From: an uncultured Bacilli bacterium
GTDB lineage: Bacteria; Bacillota_I; Bacilli_A; RF39; UBA660
Length of the DNA: 41,448 nt
Assembly (NCBI GenBank): GCA_934119965.1
Contig: CAKOTA010000010.1
Coordinates: forward strand, 1 to 41,448
Direction: 5' to 3'
Part shown: positions 15,049 to 22,226 of the stretch, in pieces
How positions within the stretch are numbered: position 1 is the first letter of the stretch
Layout of the letters: each line of letters opens with the position of its first letter
Notes under the pieces: model-generated
The model's database searches: none
Told to the model about the DNA's origin: nothing
What the model saw: the letters and a program-made list of their open reading frames with translations, nothing else
Translations under genes and position numbers: made by a program

Positions 15049-15237
15049 ATGCCAAAACAAAAAACACATAAAGGAATGGCTAAGGTTTGTAAAGTTAGAC
15101 CTGGTGGAACAATTAAAATAGGAAAACCTGGAACAAGACATAATACAGGTAAAAAAAGCTCATTATCAAATAGAGCTGGTAGAAAAGGTAATGGATTAAC
15201 ACAATCTGATTACAAAAGAATTAAAGATTTTATATAG
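15049..15237 (+). CDS. rpmI: 50S ribosomal protein L35
   Basis: A short basic protein of 62 residues, matching L35 (usually 64-66). It has the typical KTHKGMAKVCKVRPGGTIKIGKPGTRHNTGKKS start and a basic C-terminus. AGGAGG lies 8 bases before ATG. It is the second gene of the infC-rpmI-rplT operon and shares control by the L20 leader. Confidence 0.96.
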   Translation: MPKQKTHKGMAKVCKVRPGGTIKIGKPGTRHNTGKKSSLSNRAGRKGNGLTQSDYKRIKDFI

Positions 15238-15252
15238 AAAGTAGGGATTTAA

Positions 15253-15783
15253 ATGCCAAGAGTTAAAGGTGGAACAATACATCGTGCAAGACGCGCAAAA
15301 GTTATGAAAGCTGCCAAAGGTTATTTTGGAAGTAAACATAGATTATACAAAACAGCTAAAGAACAAGTAATGCATTCATTATCTTATTCATATAGAGATA
15401 GAAGACAAAAGAAAAGAGATTTCAGAAAATTATGGATTACAAGAATCAATGCTGCTTGTAGAATGAATGATATTAGTTATTCAAAATTTATAAATGGTTT
15501 ATCAAAAGCAGGAGTTGAAGTTAACAGAAAAATGTTATCTGAAATAGCAATAGATAATCCAGCTGCATTTACTGAATTAGTTAAAGTAGCAAATGAAGGT
15601 TTAGCCGGAAAAGTTTCAAAAGAAGAACCAAAAAAAGAAACTGCAAAAAAACCTGTTAAGGAAGAAGTTAAAGAAGATTTATCTAAATTAACTGTTGCTG
15701 AATTAAAAAAATTAGCAGCTTCTAAAAAAATTGAAGGTGCTTCAACAATGAAAAAAGCTGAATTATTAGAAGCTTTAAAATAA
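15253..15783 (+). CDS. rplT: 50S ribosomal protein L20 with C-terminal Rho_N/SAP-like extension
   Basis: Residues 1-117 are a normal L20 (PRVKGGTIHRARRAKVMKAAKGYFG start, FINGLSKAGVEVNRKMLSEIA), which binds 23S rRNA early in 50S assembly and represses its own operon through the leader. Unlike the usual protein of about 118 residues, this one has 176. A Lys/Glu/Pro linker (about 120-143) is followed by about 33 residues (DLSKLTVAELKKLAASKKIE and on to a KKAELLEALK end) resembling the helical Rho N-terminal or SAP-type nucleic-acid-binding fold. The frame is intact and the extension has host-like composition, so it is not a frameshift artefact. Its effect on rRNA or leader binding is unknown. 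Confidence 0.95.
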   Translation: MPRVKGGTIHRARRAKVMKAAKGYFGSKHRLYKTAKEQVMHSLSYSYRDRRQKKRDFRKLWITRINAACRMNDISYSKFINGLSKAGVEVNRKMLSEIAIDNPAAFTELVKVANEGLAGKVSKEEPKKETAKKPVKEEVKEDLSKLTVAELKKLAASKKIEGASTMKKAELLEALK

Positions 15784-15805
15784 TCATTAATTGATTATTT
15801 TTTTT
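15777..15805 (+). terminator. Intrinsic terminator after rplT
   Basis: AAAATAATCA (15777-15786), loop TTAAT, TGATTATTTT (15792-15801), then Ts. Confidence 0.85.
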
Positions 15806-15834
15806 GTATAAAAATATCTATTTTTTTCATAATA
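15805..15834 (+). promoter_or_regulatory. Sigma-G-like promoter of the spoVA genes
   Basis: TGTATA (15805-15810), 17 bases, CATAATA (15828-15834), against the B. subtilis sigma-G pattern TGMATA-N17/18-CATACTA: one mismatch in each box. spoVA is a classical sigma-G operon. No sigma-A promoter is visible in this gap. Confidence 0.65.
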
Positions 15835-15851
15835 ACCATAGGAGGAAAAAT

Positions 15852-16298
15852 ATGGAAAAAGAAAAATATCAAAAAATAGTTGATAAACACAAACCAAAAG
15901 AAGATAGATTAAAAAATGGAGCAAAAGCGTTTATAGTGGGCGGAATGATGGGTGTAATTGGAGAATTACTATTAGAATTTTATTCGTATATTTTGGATAT
16001 ACCTACTAAAGAAGCTGGAACTTTTATGATAATAACACTTATATTTATTGGTTGTTTACTTACTTGTTTAGGATTTTTTGATAGTATCGTTAAATGGGCA
16101 GGAGCAGGATTAATTGTACCAATAACAGGATTTGCACATTCAATGATGAGTGCTTCTTTAGAATATCGTAAAGAGGGATTAGTAACAGGATTAGGTGCGA
16201 ATATGTTTAAATTAGCAGGAACAGTAATAGTATTTGGAGTAGTAAGTGCTTATGTTTTTGGACTCGTTAGGATACTTTTATTTGGAGGTACTATATGA
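15852..16298 (+). CDS. spoVAC: Stage V sporulation protein AC
   Basis: A 148-residue membrane protein with four helices (about 25-50, 58-80, 85-105, 118-143) and the SpoVA-family motif KWAGAGLIVPITGFAHSM. SpoVAC forms a mechanosensitive-like channel in the spore inner membrane, needed for dipicolinic acid uptake during sporulation and release at germination. GGAGG precedes ATG 15852. The stop codon overlaps the start of spoVAD (ATGA), giving tight coupling. Confidence 0.95.
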   Translation: MEKEKYQKIVDKHKPKEDRLKNGAKAFIVGGMMGVIGELLLEFYSYILDIPTKEAGTFMIITLIFIGCLLTCLGFFDSIVKWAGAGLIVPITGFAHSMMSASLEYRKEGLVTGLGANMFKLAGTVIVFGVVSAYVFGLVRILLFGGTI

Positions 16299-17272
16299 CA
16301 TTTAAATATAATAATGTGTACATAAATGATACAATTACAATATCTGGACCATATGAAAAAAAGGGACCATTAGGTAATTATTTTGATAAGAGTTACAATG
16401 AATTTTATTTTGGAACAAAATCTTGGGAAGAAGCAGAAAGTAAATTGATAGAAGAATCAATAGATTTATTAATCAAGAAAACAAATAAAATTCCTGAACT
16501 AATGATATCAGGTGATTTGTTAAATCAAATAGTTTCATCTAACTATGCAGCATCAAAAATAGGAATCCCATATCTAGGAATATATAGTGCATGTGCTAGC
16601 AGTGTTGAAGGTTTAATAATAGGTTCCAATTTAATTGAAGCTAAACAAATAGAAAATTGTGTTTGTTCTGTATCTTCACATAATAATGCTGCTGAAAAAC
16701 AATTTAGATACCCAGTAGAATATGGTGGAGTGAAACCGAAAACAACAACATTTACAACTACTGGTGGTTGTTCTGCCTTTTTAAGTAGTGAAAAAAATGG
16801 GATAAAGATTGAGTCTTCAACAATTGGGAAAGTAGTAGATTTAGGTGTAACAGATGTTTATAATATGGGTGCAGTAATGACACCAGCGTGTGCAGATACA
16901 TTATATACTCACTTAAAAGAAACAAAGAGAGATATTAGTTATTATGATCTAATTTTAAGTGGTGATTTAGGAAGATACGGAAAAGATATAATGAAAGATT
17001 ATATGAAAGAAGAATATAATATTGAACTAAATAATTATGATGATTCTGCTTGTATGATATTTGATATAAATAACCAAGATGTATATGCTGGAGGATCTGG
17101 ACCTGCTTGTTTACCATTAGTAACATACGGATATATATTTGATAAAATGAAGAAAAAAGAATTGAAAAAAGTACTACTTTTAGCAACAGGTGCTTTAATG
17201 AGTACAACAATGGTTAATGAAAAAGAAACAATACCTGCTATATGCCACGCTATTAGTTTGGAGGTAATATAA
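16295..17272 (+). CDS. spoVAD: Stage V sporulation protein AD
   Basis: The 325-residue protein has a thiolase-like fold. It opens with FKYNNVYINDTITISGPYEKKGPLG and carries the SACASSVEGL segment at the position of the thiolase nucleophile region, plus the GVKPKTTTFTTTGG and GDLGRYGKD stretches typical of SpoVAD. In B. subtilis SpoVAD sits on the outer face of the inner spore membrane and binds dipicolinic acid. It overlaps spoVAC by 4 bases and spoVAE by one base (TAATG). Confidence 0.95.
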   Translation: MTFKYNNVYINDTITISGPYEKKGPLGNYFDKSYNEFYFGTKSWEEAESKLIEESIDLLIKKTNKIPELMISGDLLNQIVSSNYAASKIGIPYLGIYSACASSVEGLIIGSNLIEAKQIENCVCSVSSHNNAAEKQFRYPVEYGGVKPKTTTFTTTGGCSAFLSSEKNGIKIESSTIGKVVDLGVTDVYNMGAVMTPACADTLYTHLKETKRDISYYDLILSGDLGRYGKDIMKDYMKEEYNIELNNYDDSACMIFDINNQDVYAGGSGPACLPLVTYGYIFDKMKKKELKKVLLLATGALMSTTMVNEKETIPAICHAISLEVI

Positions 17273-17622
17273 TGATATATTTAAATGCATTTTTATTTGC
17301 TGGAATAGTATGTTTATTAGGTCAAATAATATTAGATAATACAAAATTGACAGCAGGCCATGTAACAACAATATTTGTAGTTGTAGGTGCTTTTTTAGAT
17401 ATATTTAGTATATATGATAAATTTGTTTTATGGGCTGGTGGTGGAGCATTAGTTCCAATTACTTCATTTGGTCATTTATTAATACACGGTGCTTTAGAAA
17501 AAGCTAGTGAATTTGGAATAATAGGTTTAGCAATGGGAATGTTTGATTTAACTTCTTCAGGAATTATTTCAGCAATAGTTTTCTCATTTTTACTTAGTTT
17601 AATATTTAAACCAAAAGATTAA
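17272..17622 (+). CDS. spoVAE: Stage V sporulation protein AE (AEb type)
   Basis: A 116-residue membrane protein with four helices, homologous to SpoVAC (shared motif LWAGGGALVPITSFGHLL). It is the third member of the minimal C-D-E dipicolinic acid channel set found in many clostridia. No spoVAA, spoVAB or spoVAF is present here, matching the reduced clostridial arrangement. Only a weak hairpin followed by a T-run (17631-17643) comes before the next gene. Confidence 0.95.
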   Translation: MIYLNAFLFAGIVCLLGQIILDNTKLTAGHVTTIFVVVGAFLDIFSIYDKFVLWAGGGALVPITSFGHLLIHGALEKASEFGIIGLAMGMFDLTSSGIISAIVFSFLLSLIFKPKD

Positions 17623-17674
17623 TTTTATTATTCTTTTTTTTTTAATATTTCATAGTATTTATTAGAGGTGGATT

Positions 17675-18856
17675 ATGAAAAAAATATGTGTTTTTTTACT
17701 ATTATTAATATTACCATTTAGTGTACTTGCAAGTGATACAATTCCAGTTATGGAAAATACAGAAAATAGTTCTCTAGCAAGTAATGCTACAAGTGCAATA
17801 TTAATAGAGGCAACTACGGGAAAAATTTTATTCGAAAAAAATGCTCATGAGAAATTAGCGCCTGCTTCTATGACTAAGATAATGAGTATGTTAGTCATAG
17901 TTGAATCAATAGAAAAAGGCGTAATTAATTGGGATGATGTTGTTACTGTTTCTGAAAATGCATCTAGTATGGGAGGATCACAAATACTACTAGAGACAGG
18001 CGAAAAAATGAAAGTATCTGATTTATTTAAGGGAATTGCTGTAGCAAGTGGTAATGATGCTGTCGTTGCATTAGCTGAAACAATAGCTGGCACAGTAGAT
18101 GAATTTGTAAATATGATGAATAATAAAGCTAAAGAATTAGGATTAAAAGATACTAACTTTAAAAATCCACATGGATTAGATGAAGCAAACCATTATTCAA
18201 GTGCTTATGATATGAGTATTATGGCTAAAGAATTGATTAAACATGAAAAAGTATTAGAATTTACTAGTATATATGAAGATTATTTAAGAAAAGGTACTGA
18301 TAGAGAATTTTGGTTAGTTAATACAAATAAATTAGTAAGATTTTATAGTGGTGCAGATGGGTTAAAAACGGGATATACAAGTACTGCAGGATATTGTTTA
18401 ACAGCAACTGCTAAAAAAAATAATGTAAGGTTAATTGCAGTAGCAATGAATGAACCAACAAGTAGTATAAGAAATGCTGAAATATCTAGCATGTTAGATT
18501 ATGGATTTGCTAAAATCAAAACAGTAGAAGTAGCTAACACTAAAACAATAATTAAAAAAATAGAAATAGATAAATCTAAAAATAAATATGTTGAAATAGT
18601 ACCTGCTGATAATATAACTATTGTAAAACAAAAAACTGAACAAGTTGGTGAAATAACATATGATTTTAAATTAAATAAAATAAAAGCTCCAATAAAAAAA
18701 GGAGAGGTAATTGGTAAATTAATCATAAATGAAGATGGTAAGAAAATAAGTGAAGCTGAGTTAACAGTAAAAGAGAATGTTGAAAAAGCAAATTTTTTAG
18801 AATTATACTTTAGAAATATAACTGATATGATAAATGGAAAAATAATCTTTAAATAG
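17675..18856 (+). CDS. dacF: D-alanyl-D-alanine carboxypeptidase (DacF/PBP5 family)
   Basis: A serine peptidase that trims the terminal D-Ala from peptidoglycan pentapeptides. A signal peptide (1-19) ends LAS. The active-site motifs are complete: SMTK (S-x-x-K, about 65-68), SGN (about 123-125) and KTG (about 230-232). A PBP5-type C-terminal beta domain (about 285-370) is followed by an amphipathic anchoring helix (FLELYFRNITDMINGKI). Following spoVA directly, it is most likely the sporulation type (DacF), which controls cross-linking of spore cortex. CATAGTA (17651-17657) upstream resembles a sigma-F/G -10 box, but no convincing -35 is seen. A housekeeping DacA role cannot be excluded. Confidence 0.9.
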   Translation: MKKICVFLLLLILPFSVLASDTIPVMENTENSSLASNATSAILIEATTGKILFEKNAHEKLAPASMTKIMSMLVIVESIEKGVINWDDVVTVSENASSMGGSQILLETGEKMKVSDLFKGIAVASGNDAVVALAETIAGTVDEFVNMMNNKAKELGLKDTNFKNPHGLDEANHYSSAYDMSIMAKELIKHEKVLEFTSIYEDYLRKGTDREFWLVNTNKLVRFYSGADGLKTGYTSTAGYCLTATAKKNNVRLIAVAMNEPTSSIRNAEISSMLDYGFAKIKTVEVANTKTIIKKIEIDKSKNKYVEIVPADNITIVKQKTEQVGEITYDFKLNKIKAPIKKGEVIGKLIINEDGKKISEAELTVKENVEKANFLELYFRNITDMINGKIIFK

Positions 18857-18868
18857 ATTATTTTTTTT
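18838..18868 (+). terminator. Intrinsic terminator after dacF
   Basis: AATAATCT (18841-18848), loop TTAAAT, AGATTATT (18855-18862) and a long T-run, overlapping the stop codon. Confidence 0.85.
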
Positions 18869-18897
18869 TAGAAAATTATTTCTTTTTTTTGACAAAA

Positions 18898-18906
18898 TGA
18901 TATAAT
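18898..18906 (+). promoter_or_regulatory. Extended -10 promoter of the ATP-grasp gene
   Basis: TGA followed by TATAAT (18901-18906). The nearby TTGACA (18889-18894) is only 6 bases away, so it cannot act as the -35 for this -10. Confidence 0.5.
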
Positions 18907-18922
18907 ATTTATGGTGATGTCT

Positions 18923-19933
18923 ATGAGTAAAGTAAAATACTATTTTAAGAGATTATTTAGTATGGATTTTAAAGCAGCAAAAGAAAGTATTAAAGAAGTA
19001 TCAAAAAGAAGTAAAAAACCAAGAATATATATTTTTTTAGATATGTTAATATGTTCAATTAAATACCAAGCAGGATATATGGATTACAAAGTATTCTTTT
19101 TTGAAAACTTAACTAGTAAACAAAGAAAAACCTTCGTTACGCGAGGAGTAAACAATGGTTACTTAAAAACAATGAATGATAGTTCATATTATGAATTATT
19201 TAACAATAAGGTTAAGTTTAATGAATTATTTAATAAATACTTAAAAAGAGACTATTTATATTTAAGATCAAACTTAGAAGAATTTACTAAATTTGTAAAA
19301 AAACATAAAACAATAATTGTAAAACCTGTGGATTTACAATGTGGCAAAGGAATAAAGAAAATAGAAATAACAAAAGATACAAATATTAAAAATTTATATA
19401 TGAGACTTATTCATAATAAACAATTATTAGTAGAAGAATGTGTTAAACAATCTAAAGAAATGAACAAATTATTTCCTACAAGTGTTAATACATTAAGAAT
19501 AGTAACAGCATATAAAAATAAAAAATGCACAGTTTTATTTAGAGCTATTAGAATTGGAAATGGTAATAATGTAGTTGATAACTTTAATCATGGTGGAATG
19601 TATAGTGTTGTTAACGAAAAAGGAATAATATATAAACCTGCTATTGATAAAAAAGGTAATGTATTCATTAATCATCCAGTAACCAATACTAAAATAGAAG
19701 GATTTCAAATTCCATATTTTAAAGAAGCAATTAAAATGGTAAAAGAAGCATCAAAGGTAGTTCCACAAGTTGGATTAGTAGGATGGGATATAGCAATTAC
19801 TAATAAGGGACCAGTTATGATAGAAGGAAATCAATTACCAGGTTATGATATATATCAATCTAAAATACACTTAAATGATGATGGAACAGGTGTAAAACCA
19901 TTATTTGATAGTGTTATTTATGGAAATGATTGA
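18923..19933 (+). CDS. Sugar-transfer-associated ATP-grasp protein
   Basis: The ATP-grasp fold spans about 100-325. It shows IIVKPVDLQCGKGI (nucleotide-binding Lys and Gly loop), LLVEECVKQ (adenine-contacting Glu region), NTLRIVTAYKN, the NFNHGGMYSVV loop and VGWDIAITNKGPVMIEGNQLPGYD with the metal-binding Asp, Glu and Asn. The signatures TLRIVT and EGNxxPG are those of the sugar-transfer-associated ATP-grasp group often found in capsule or cell-wall polysaccharide loci. Such enzymes join a carboxylate to an amine using ATP; the substrate here is unknown. The ATG at 18923 is preferred because GGTGAT lies 5 bases upstream; ATG 18911 overlaps that site. No signal peptide or membrane helix is seen. 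Confidence 0.82.
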   Translation: MSKVKYYFKRLFSMDFKAAKESIKEVSKRSKKPRIYIFLDMLICSIKYQAGYMDYKVFFFENLTSKQRKTFVTRGVNNGYLKTMNDSSYYELFNNKVKFNELFNKYLKRDYLYLRSNLEEFTKFVKKHKTIIVKPVDLQCGKGIKKIEITKDTNIKNLYMRLIHNKQLLVEECVKQSKEMNKLFPTSVNTLRIVTAYKNKKCTVLFRAIRIGNGNNVVDNFNHGGMYSVVNEKGIIYKPAIDKKGNVFINHPVTNTKIEGFQIPYFKEAIKMVKEASKVVPQVGLVGWDIAITNKGPVMIEGNQLPGYDIYQSKIHLNDDGTGVKPLFDSVIYGND

Positions 19934-19958
19934 TTATTAAAAATTAAGGTGTTATAAT
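19930..19958 (+). promoter_or_regulatory. Promoter of the riboswitch-controlled diguanylate cyclase
   Basis: TTGATT (19930-19935), 17 bases, TATAAT (19953-19958). The -35 overlaps the TGA stop of the ATP-grasp gene. Confidence 0.85.
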
Positions 19959-19963
19959 TATAT

Positions 19964-20030
19964 ATAGCAAAACAATCGAAAGCTTGTGACGCAAAACTAT
20001 AGGGACTTTAAAATGTCAGCCAGTTGCACT
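19964..20030 (+). ncRNA. Cyclic di-GMP-I (GEMM-I) riboswitch
   Basis: The aptamer core is recognisable: AGCAAAACAATCGAAAGCTTG gives the GNRA-capped P2 hairpin (CGAAAG), then TGACGCAAAACTATAGGG, then a 3' segment CAGCCAGTTGC. By alignment to the Vibrio Vc2 aptamer, the ligand-contacting base equivalent to G20 is G (before CAAA), A47 is kept in GCAAA, and the C92 equivalent is in TTGC. G at position 20 favours c-di-GMP over cGAMP. A terminator follows at once. AGCCA (20018-20022) can pair with TGGCT (20038-20042) of the terminator, so ligand binding should free the terminator, making it an OFF switch. Confidence 0.88.
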
Positions 20031-20031
20031 T

Positions 20032-20058
20032 AAAAATTGGCTTAGACCAATTTTTTTT
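20032..20058 (+). terminator. Riboswitch expression-platform terminator
   Basis: AAAAATTGG (20032-20040), loop CTTAGA, CCAATTTTT (20047-20055), Ts to 20058. It lies 13 bases before the cyclase start codon. Confidence 0.88.
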
Positions 20059-20071
20059 GAGAGGTAAAAAT

Positions 20072-21163
20072 ATGAAAATAGGTAGTACATATAATAAAAT
20101 ATCAGAATTGATCGAAACTAAAATTGACAATATATTTGGTGAAGATAGAACATTAAAAAATAGAATATACAACATTGAAACAATAAGCTTAATAGTATTA
20201 CTTTTTATTGCAACCGTGATAACATTATTTTTACAAAAACATATGGAAGCTGCAGTTATCGCTTTTATTTGTTTAGCCGCACAATGTGTTGTATTTGTAA
20301 TTTGTAATTATAGTAAAAATATAAATGTTTATGGTGTATTGTCAACACTTCTTATGAATGTTTCACTTGGTGTATTAGCTAAATTTACAGTAATTCAAGG
20401 AATTGTTGGAATATATATTATAATGGCATTATTATATACAATACTATTGTTTAATGGAAGAAAAAGAGTTATTATTTTATGTATAGAGGCTATTTATTAT
20501 TTATTTTTATTAATCTATGATACAAGTAATATTGCAGCTAGGACAGTTTTATATGGAACAATGTTACATACAATAGTAATATTTATTCATATTATGTATA
20601 TATCTTTATCAGTAGGTATATCATTATTAACAATATTAAAATTATACGAGAAAAAAAATAAAAGATTGAATGATATAAATGATTATTTGAGTAAAATGTC
20701 AATAACTGATCCACTTACTGGAGCTTGGAATCGAAATCATATGGAACAATGCTTGAAAAAATTTATTGACGAGAAAAAGTTTCCTCTTTCAATAATAATG
20801 ATGGATATTGATTTCTTTAAGAGGGTTAATGATGATTATGGCCATATTATGGGAGATAAAATATTAAAAAAAGTAGTAAAAATTATAAAGAATGTTACAA
20901 GCACAAAAGGGATAGTTACAAGATATGGTGGGGAAGAATTTTTAGTTATTTTACCATCATTCAATTCAAATGATACTTATGAAATAGCTGAAACAATAAG
21001 AAAATATTGCCAAAAGAATTTAAAGATTAAAGATCGAAATATAACTATCAGTGGTGGAGTTGCTGAATATAAAAATGGACAATCAATTTATACATTTATA
21101 GAAGAAGCCGATAAAAAATTATATGAAGCTAAAAATGCTGGAAGAAATAGAATCGTTGTTTAA
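20072..21163 (+). CDS. Membrane-bound diguanylate cyclase (GGDEF)
   Basis: GGDEF proteins make cyclic di-GMP from two GTP. The 363-residue protein has an N-terminal membrane domain of about six helices (about 30-195), a short coiled linker, and a GGDEF domain (about 205-363). The domain shows SITDPLTGAWNRNHM, MMDIDFFKRVNDDYGH (metal Asp), TRYGGEEFLVIL (active GGEEF, about 286-290) and the closing ADKKLYEAKNAGRNRI. The inhibitory RxxD site normally five residues before GGEEF is replaced by STKG, so direct product inhibition is unlikely. A c-di-GMP riboswitch upstream can supply the feedback instead. ATG 20072 follows GAGAGGT; the longer frame would begin inside the riboswitch. No sensor domain is recognised beyond the membrane helices. 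Confidence 0.93.
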   Translation: MKIGSTYNKISELIETKIDNIFGEDRTLKNRIYNIETISLIVLLFIATVITLFLQKHMEAAVIAFICLAAQCVVFVICNYSKNINVYGVLSTLLMNVSLGVLAKFTVIQGIVGIYIIMALLYTILLFNGRKRVIILCIEAIYYLFLLIYDTSNIAARTVLYGTMLHTIVIFIHIMYISLSVGISLLTILKLYEKKNKRLNDINDYLSKMSITDPLTGAWNRNHMEQCLKKFIDEKKFPLSIIMMDIDFFKRVNDDYGHIMGDKILKKVVKIIKNVTSTKGIVTRYGGEEFLVILPSFNSNDTYEIAETIRKYCQKNLKIKDRNITISGGVAEYKNGQSIYTFIEEADKKLYEAKNAGRNRIVV

Positions 21164-21179
21164 AGGTTCTTTTTTTTTT
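21149..21179 (+). terminator. Intrinsic terminator after the diguanylate cyclase
   Basis: AGAATC (21149-21154) / GGTTCT (21165-21170) with one G-U pair, a 10-base loop and nine Ts. Confidence 0.6.
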
Positions 21180-21221
21180 ATTGTTAACATATAATTTAAT
21201 GTAAGAAAGGAATGAATATAT

Positions 21222-21482
21222 ATGGAAACACTTAAAGTATCTAGTAAATCAAATCCAAATTCAGTGGCAGGAGCGTTAGCTAATGTATTTAGAGAAAAAG
21301 GCACTGCTGAAATACAAGCAATTGGGGCAGGAGCATTAAATCAAGCAATAAAAGCAATAGCAATTGCTCGTGGATTTGTCGCACCAAGTGGTAAAAATTT
21401 AGTATGTATACCAGCTTTTACTGATATTGTAATTGATGGTGATGAAAGGACAGCAATAAAATTAATTGTTGAGGCTATATAA
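21222..21482 (+). CDS. spoVS: Stage V sporulation protein S
   Basis: At 86 residues it has exactly the usual SpoVS size, and it is highly conserved throughout: METLKVSSKSNPNSVAGALA, the GAGALNQAIKAIAIARGFVAPSG core and IDGDERTAIKLIVEAI. SpoVS is a small Alba-like DNA/RNA-binding protein that affects stage V sporulation and septation in B. subtilis. A TATAAT (21190-21195) lies upstream but without a good -35. AAAGGA precedes the ATG. Confidence 0.95.
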   Translation: METLKVSSKSNPNSVAGALANVFREKGTAEIQAIGAGALNQAIKAIAIARGFVAPSGKNLVCIPAFTDIVIDGDERTAIKLIVEAI

Positions 21483-21508
21483 AAAAGTTTACTTAGTAAA
21501 CTTTTTTT
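21481..21508. terminator. Bidirectional terminator between spoVS and vanY-like gene 1
   Basis: A 12-bp perfect stem AAAAAAGTTTAC (21481-21492) / GTAAACTTTTTT (21496-21507) with loop TTA. A-run and T-run flanks allow termination in both directions between two convergent genes. It overlaps the end of the minus-strand coding sequence. Confidence 0.88.
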
Positions 21509-22163
21509 TATATTCCTCTAAAGTTAAATTGTTTTTATATAAATATTCAGCTATATCACCAACATACCTATAATGCCAAGGTTCATATTTAAAACCCGTT
21601 ATTTTTGTTTTATCTTTTGGGTATCTTAAAATAAAACCATATTTGTGAGCATTATTTTTCATCCATTCAAATTCTATTGATGATTCAAATTCATCATAGT
21701 CATTATTTGACCCCATCACATCAACGGCCAATCCAGTTTGATGTTCAGAATGTCCTGCTTTCGCACTACATTTTAAAGCGTATTCTTCACCTTTATTTTT
21801 TACATATGAATTAAACAATTCTTCTTGATAACTATAACTTCTATAGGTTGATACGGCTATAATTTTATATCCTAATTTATAAGCATCTTCACTTAATTTT
21901 TCAAAGTTAGTAGCTGCAACTTCTCGCATATATTTATATTCATTAGCGTATTTTCTATTTAACATTATTAAATCACTAGGTATATAATTTTGATTTAATT
22001 TATTATTTTTATTTACTAGAACATTTATATCATCAGGATTATCAATATTTTTAATGTTTTTATAGAATTTGTTTCCAAATATGTTTAAATTTTTTGTGTA
22101 GAATAGAACAATTAAAAATGCTAAAAATAGATAAAAACATAATTTAAAGATTTTTAGACTCAT
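21489..22163 (-). CDS. VanY-type D-Ala-D-Ala carboxypeptidase, copy 1 (short)
   Basis: M15B-family zinc peptidase that removes the terminal D-Ala from peptidoglycan stem peptides. One N-terminal membrane helix (about 8-24) serves as anchor or signal. The catalytic domain (about 55-222) contains AVSTYRSYSYQEELF, the zinc motif SEHQTGLAVDVMG (His and Asp), a catalytic Glu in KYEPWHYRYVG and its His. The protein of about 224 residues lacks the extra N-terminal region seen in the two upstream paralogues. ATG 22163 follows GGTGA; the TTG at 22175 lies in that site. It is separated from copy 2 by a terminator, so its expression may differ. Confidence 0.9.
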   Translation of the reverse strand: MSLKIFKLCFYLFLAFLIVLFYTKNLNIFGNKFYKNIKNIDNPDDINVLVNKNNKLNQNYIPSDLIMLNRKYANEYKYMREVAATNFEKLSEDAYKLGYKIIAVSTYRSYSYQEELFNSYVKNKGEEYALKCSAKAGHSEHQTGLAVDVMGSNNDYDEFESSIEFEWMKNNAHKYGFILRYPKDKTKITGFKYEPWHYRYVGDIAEYLYKNNLTLEEYKKKFTK

Positions 22164-22186
22164 ATAATTCACCAATATATTATATG

Positions 22187-22226
22187 AAAAAAAAGAATAT
22201 TATTTAACGAAATACGCATAATATTC
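22187..22226 (-). terminator. Intrinsic terminator of the vanY-like copies 2-3
   Basis: A 9-bp inverted repeat GAATATTAT / ATAATATTC (22195-22203 with 22218-22226), a 14-base loop containing the stop codon, and eight Us on the minus strand (22187-22194). Confidence 0.65.

Noticed and set aside
18889..18906. TTGACA next to TATAAT before the ATP-grasp gene as a consensus promoter
   Set aside because: The spacing is only 6 bases; no sigma-A promoter works that way. The extended -10 alone is reported.
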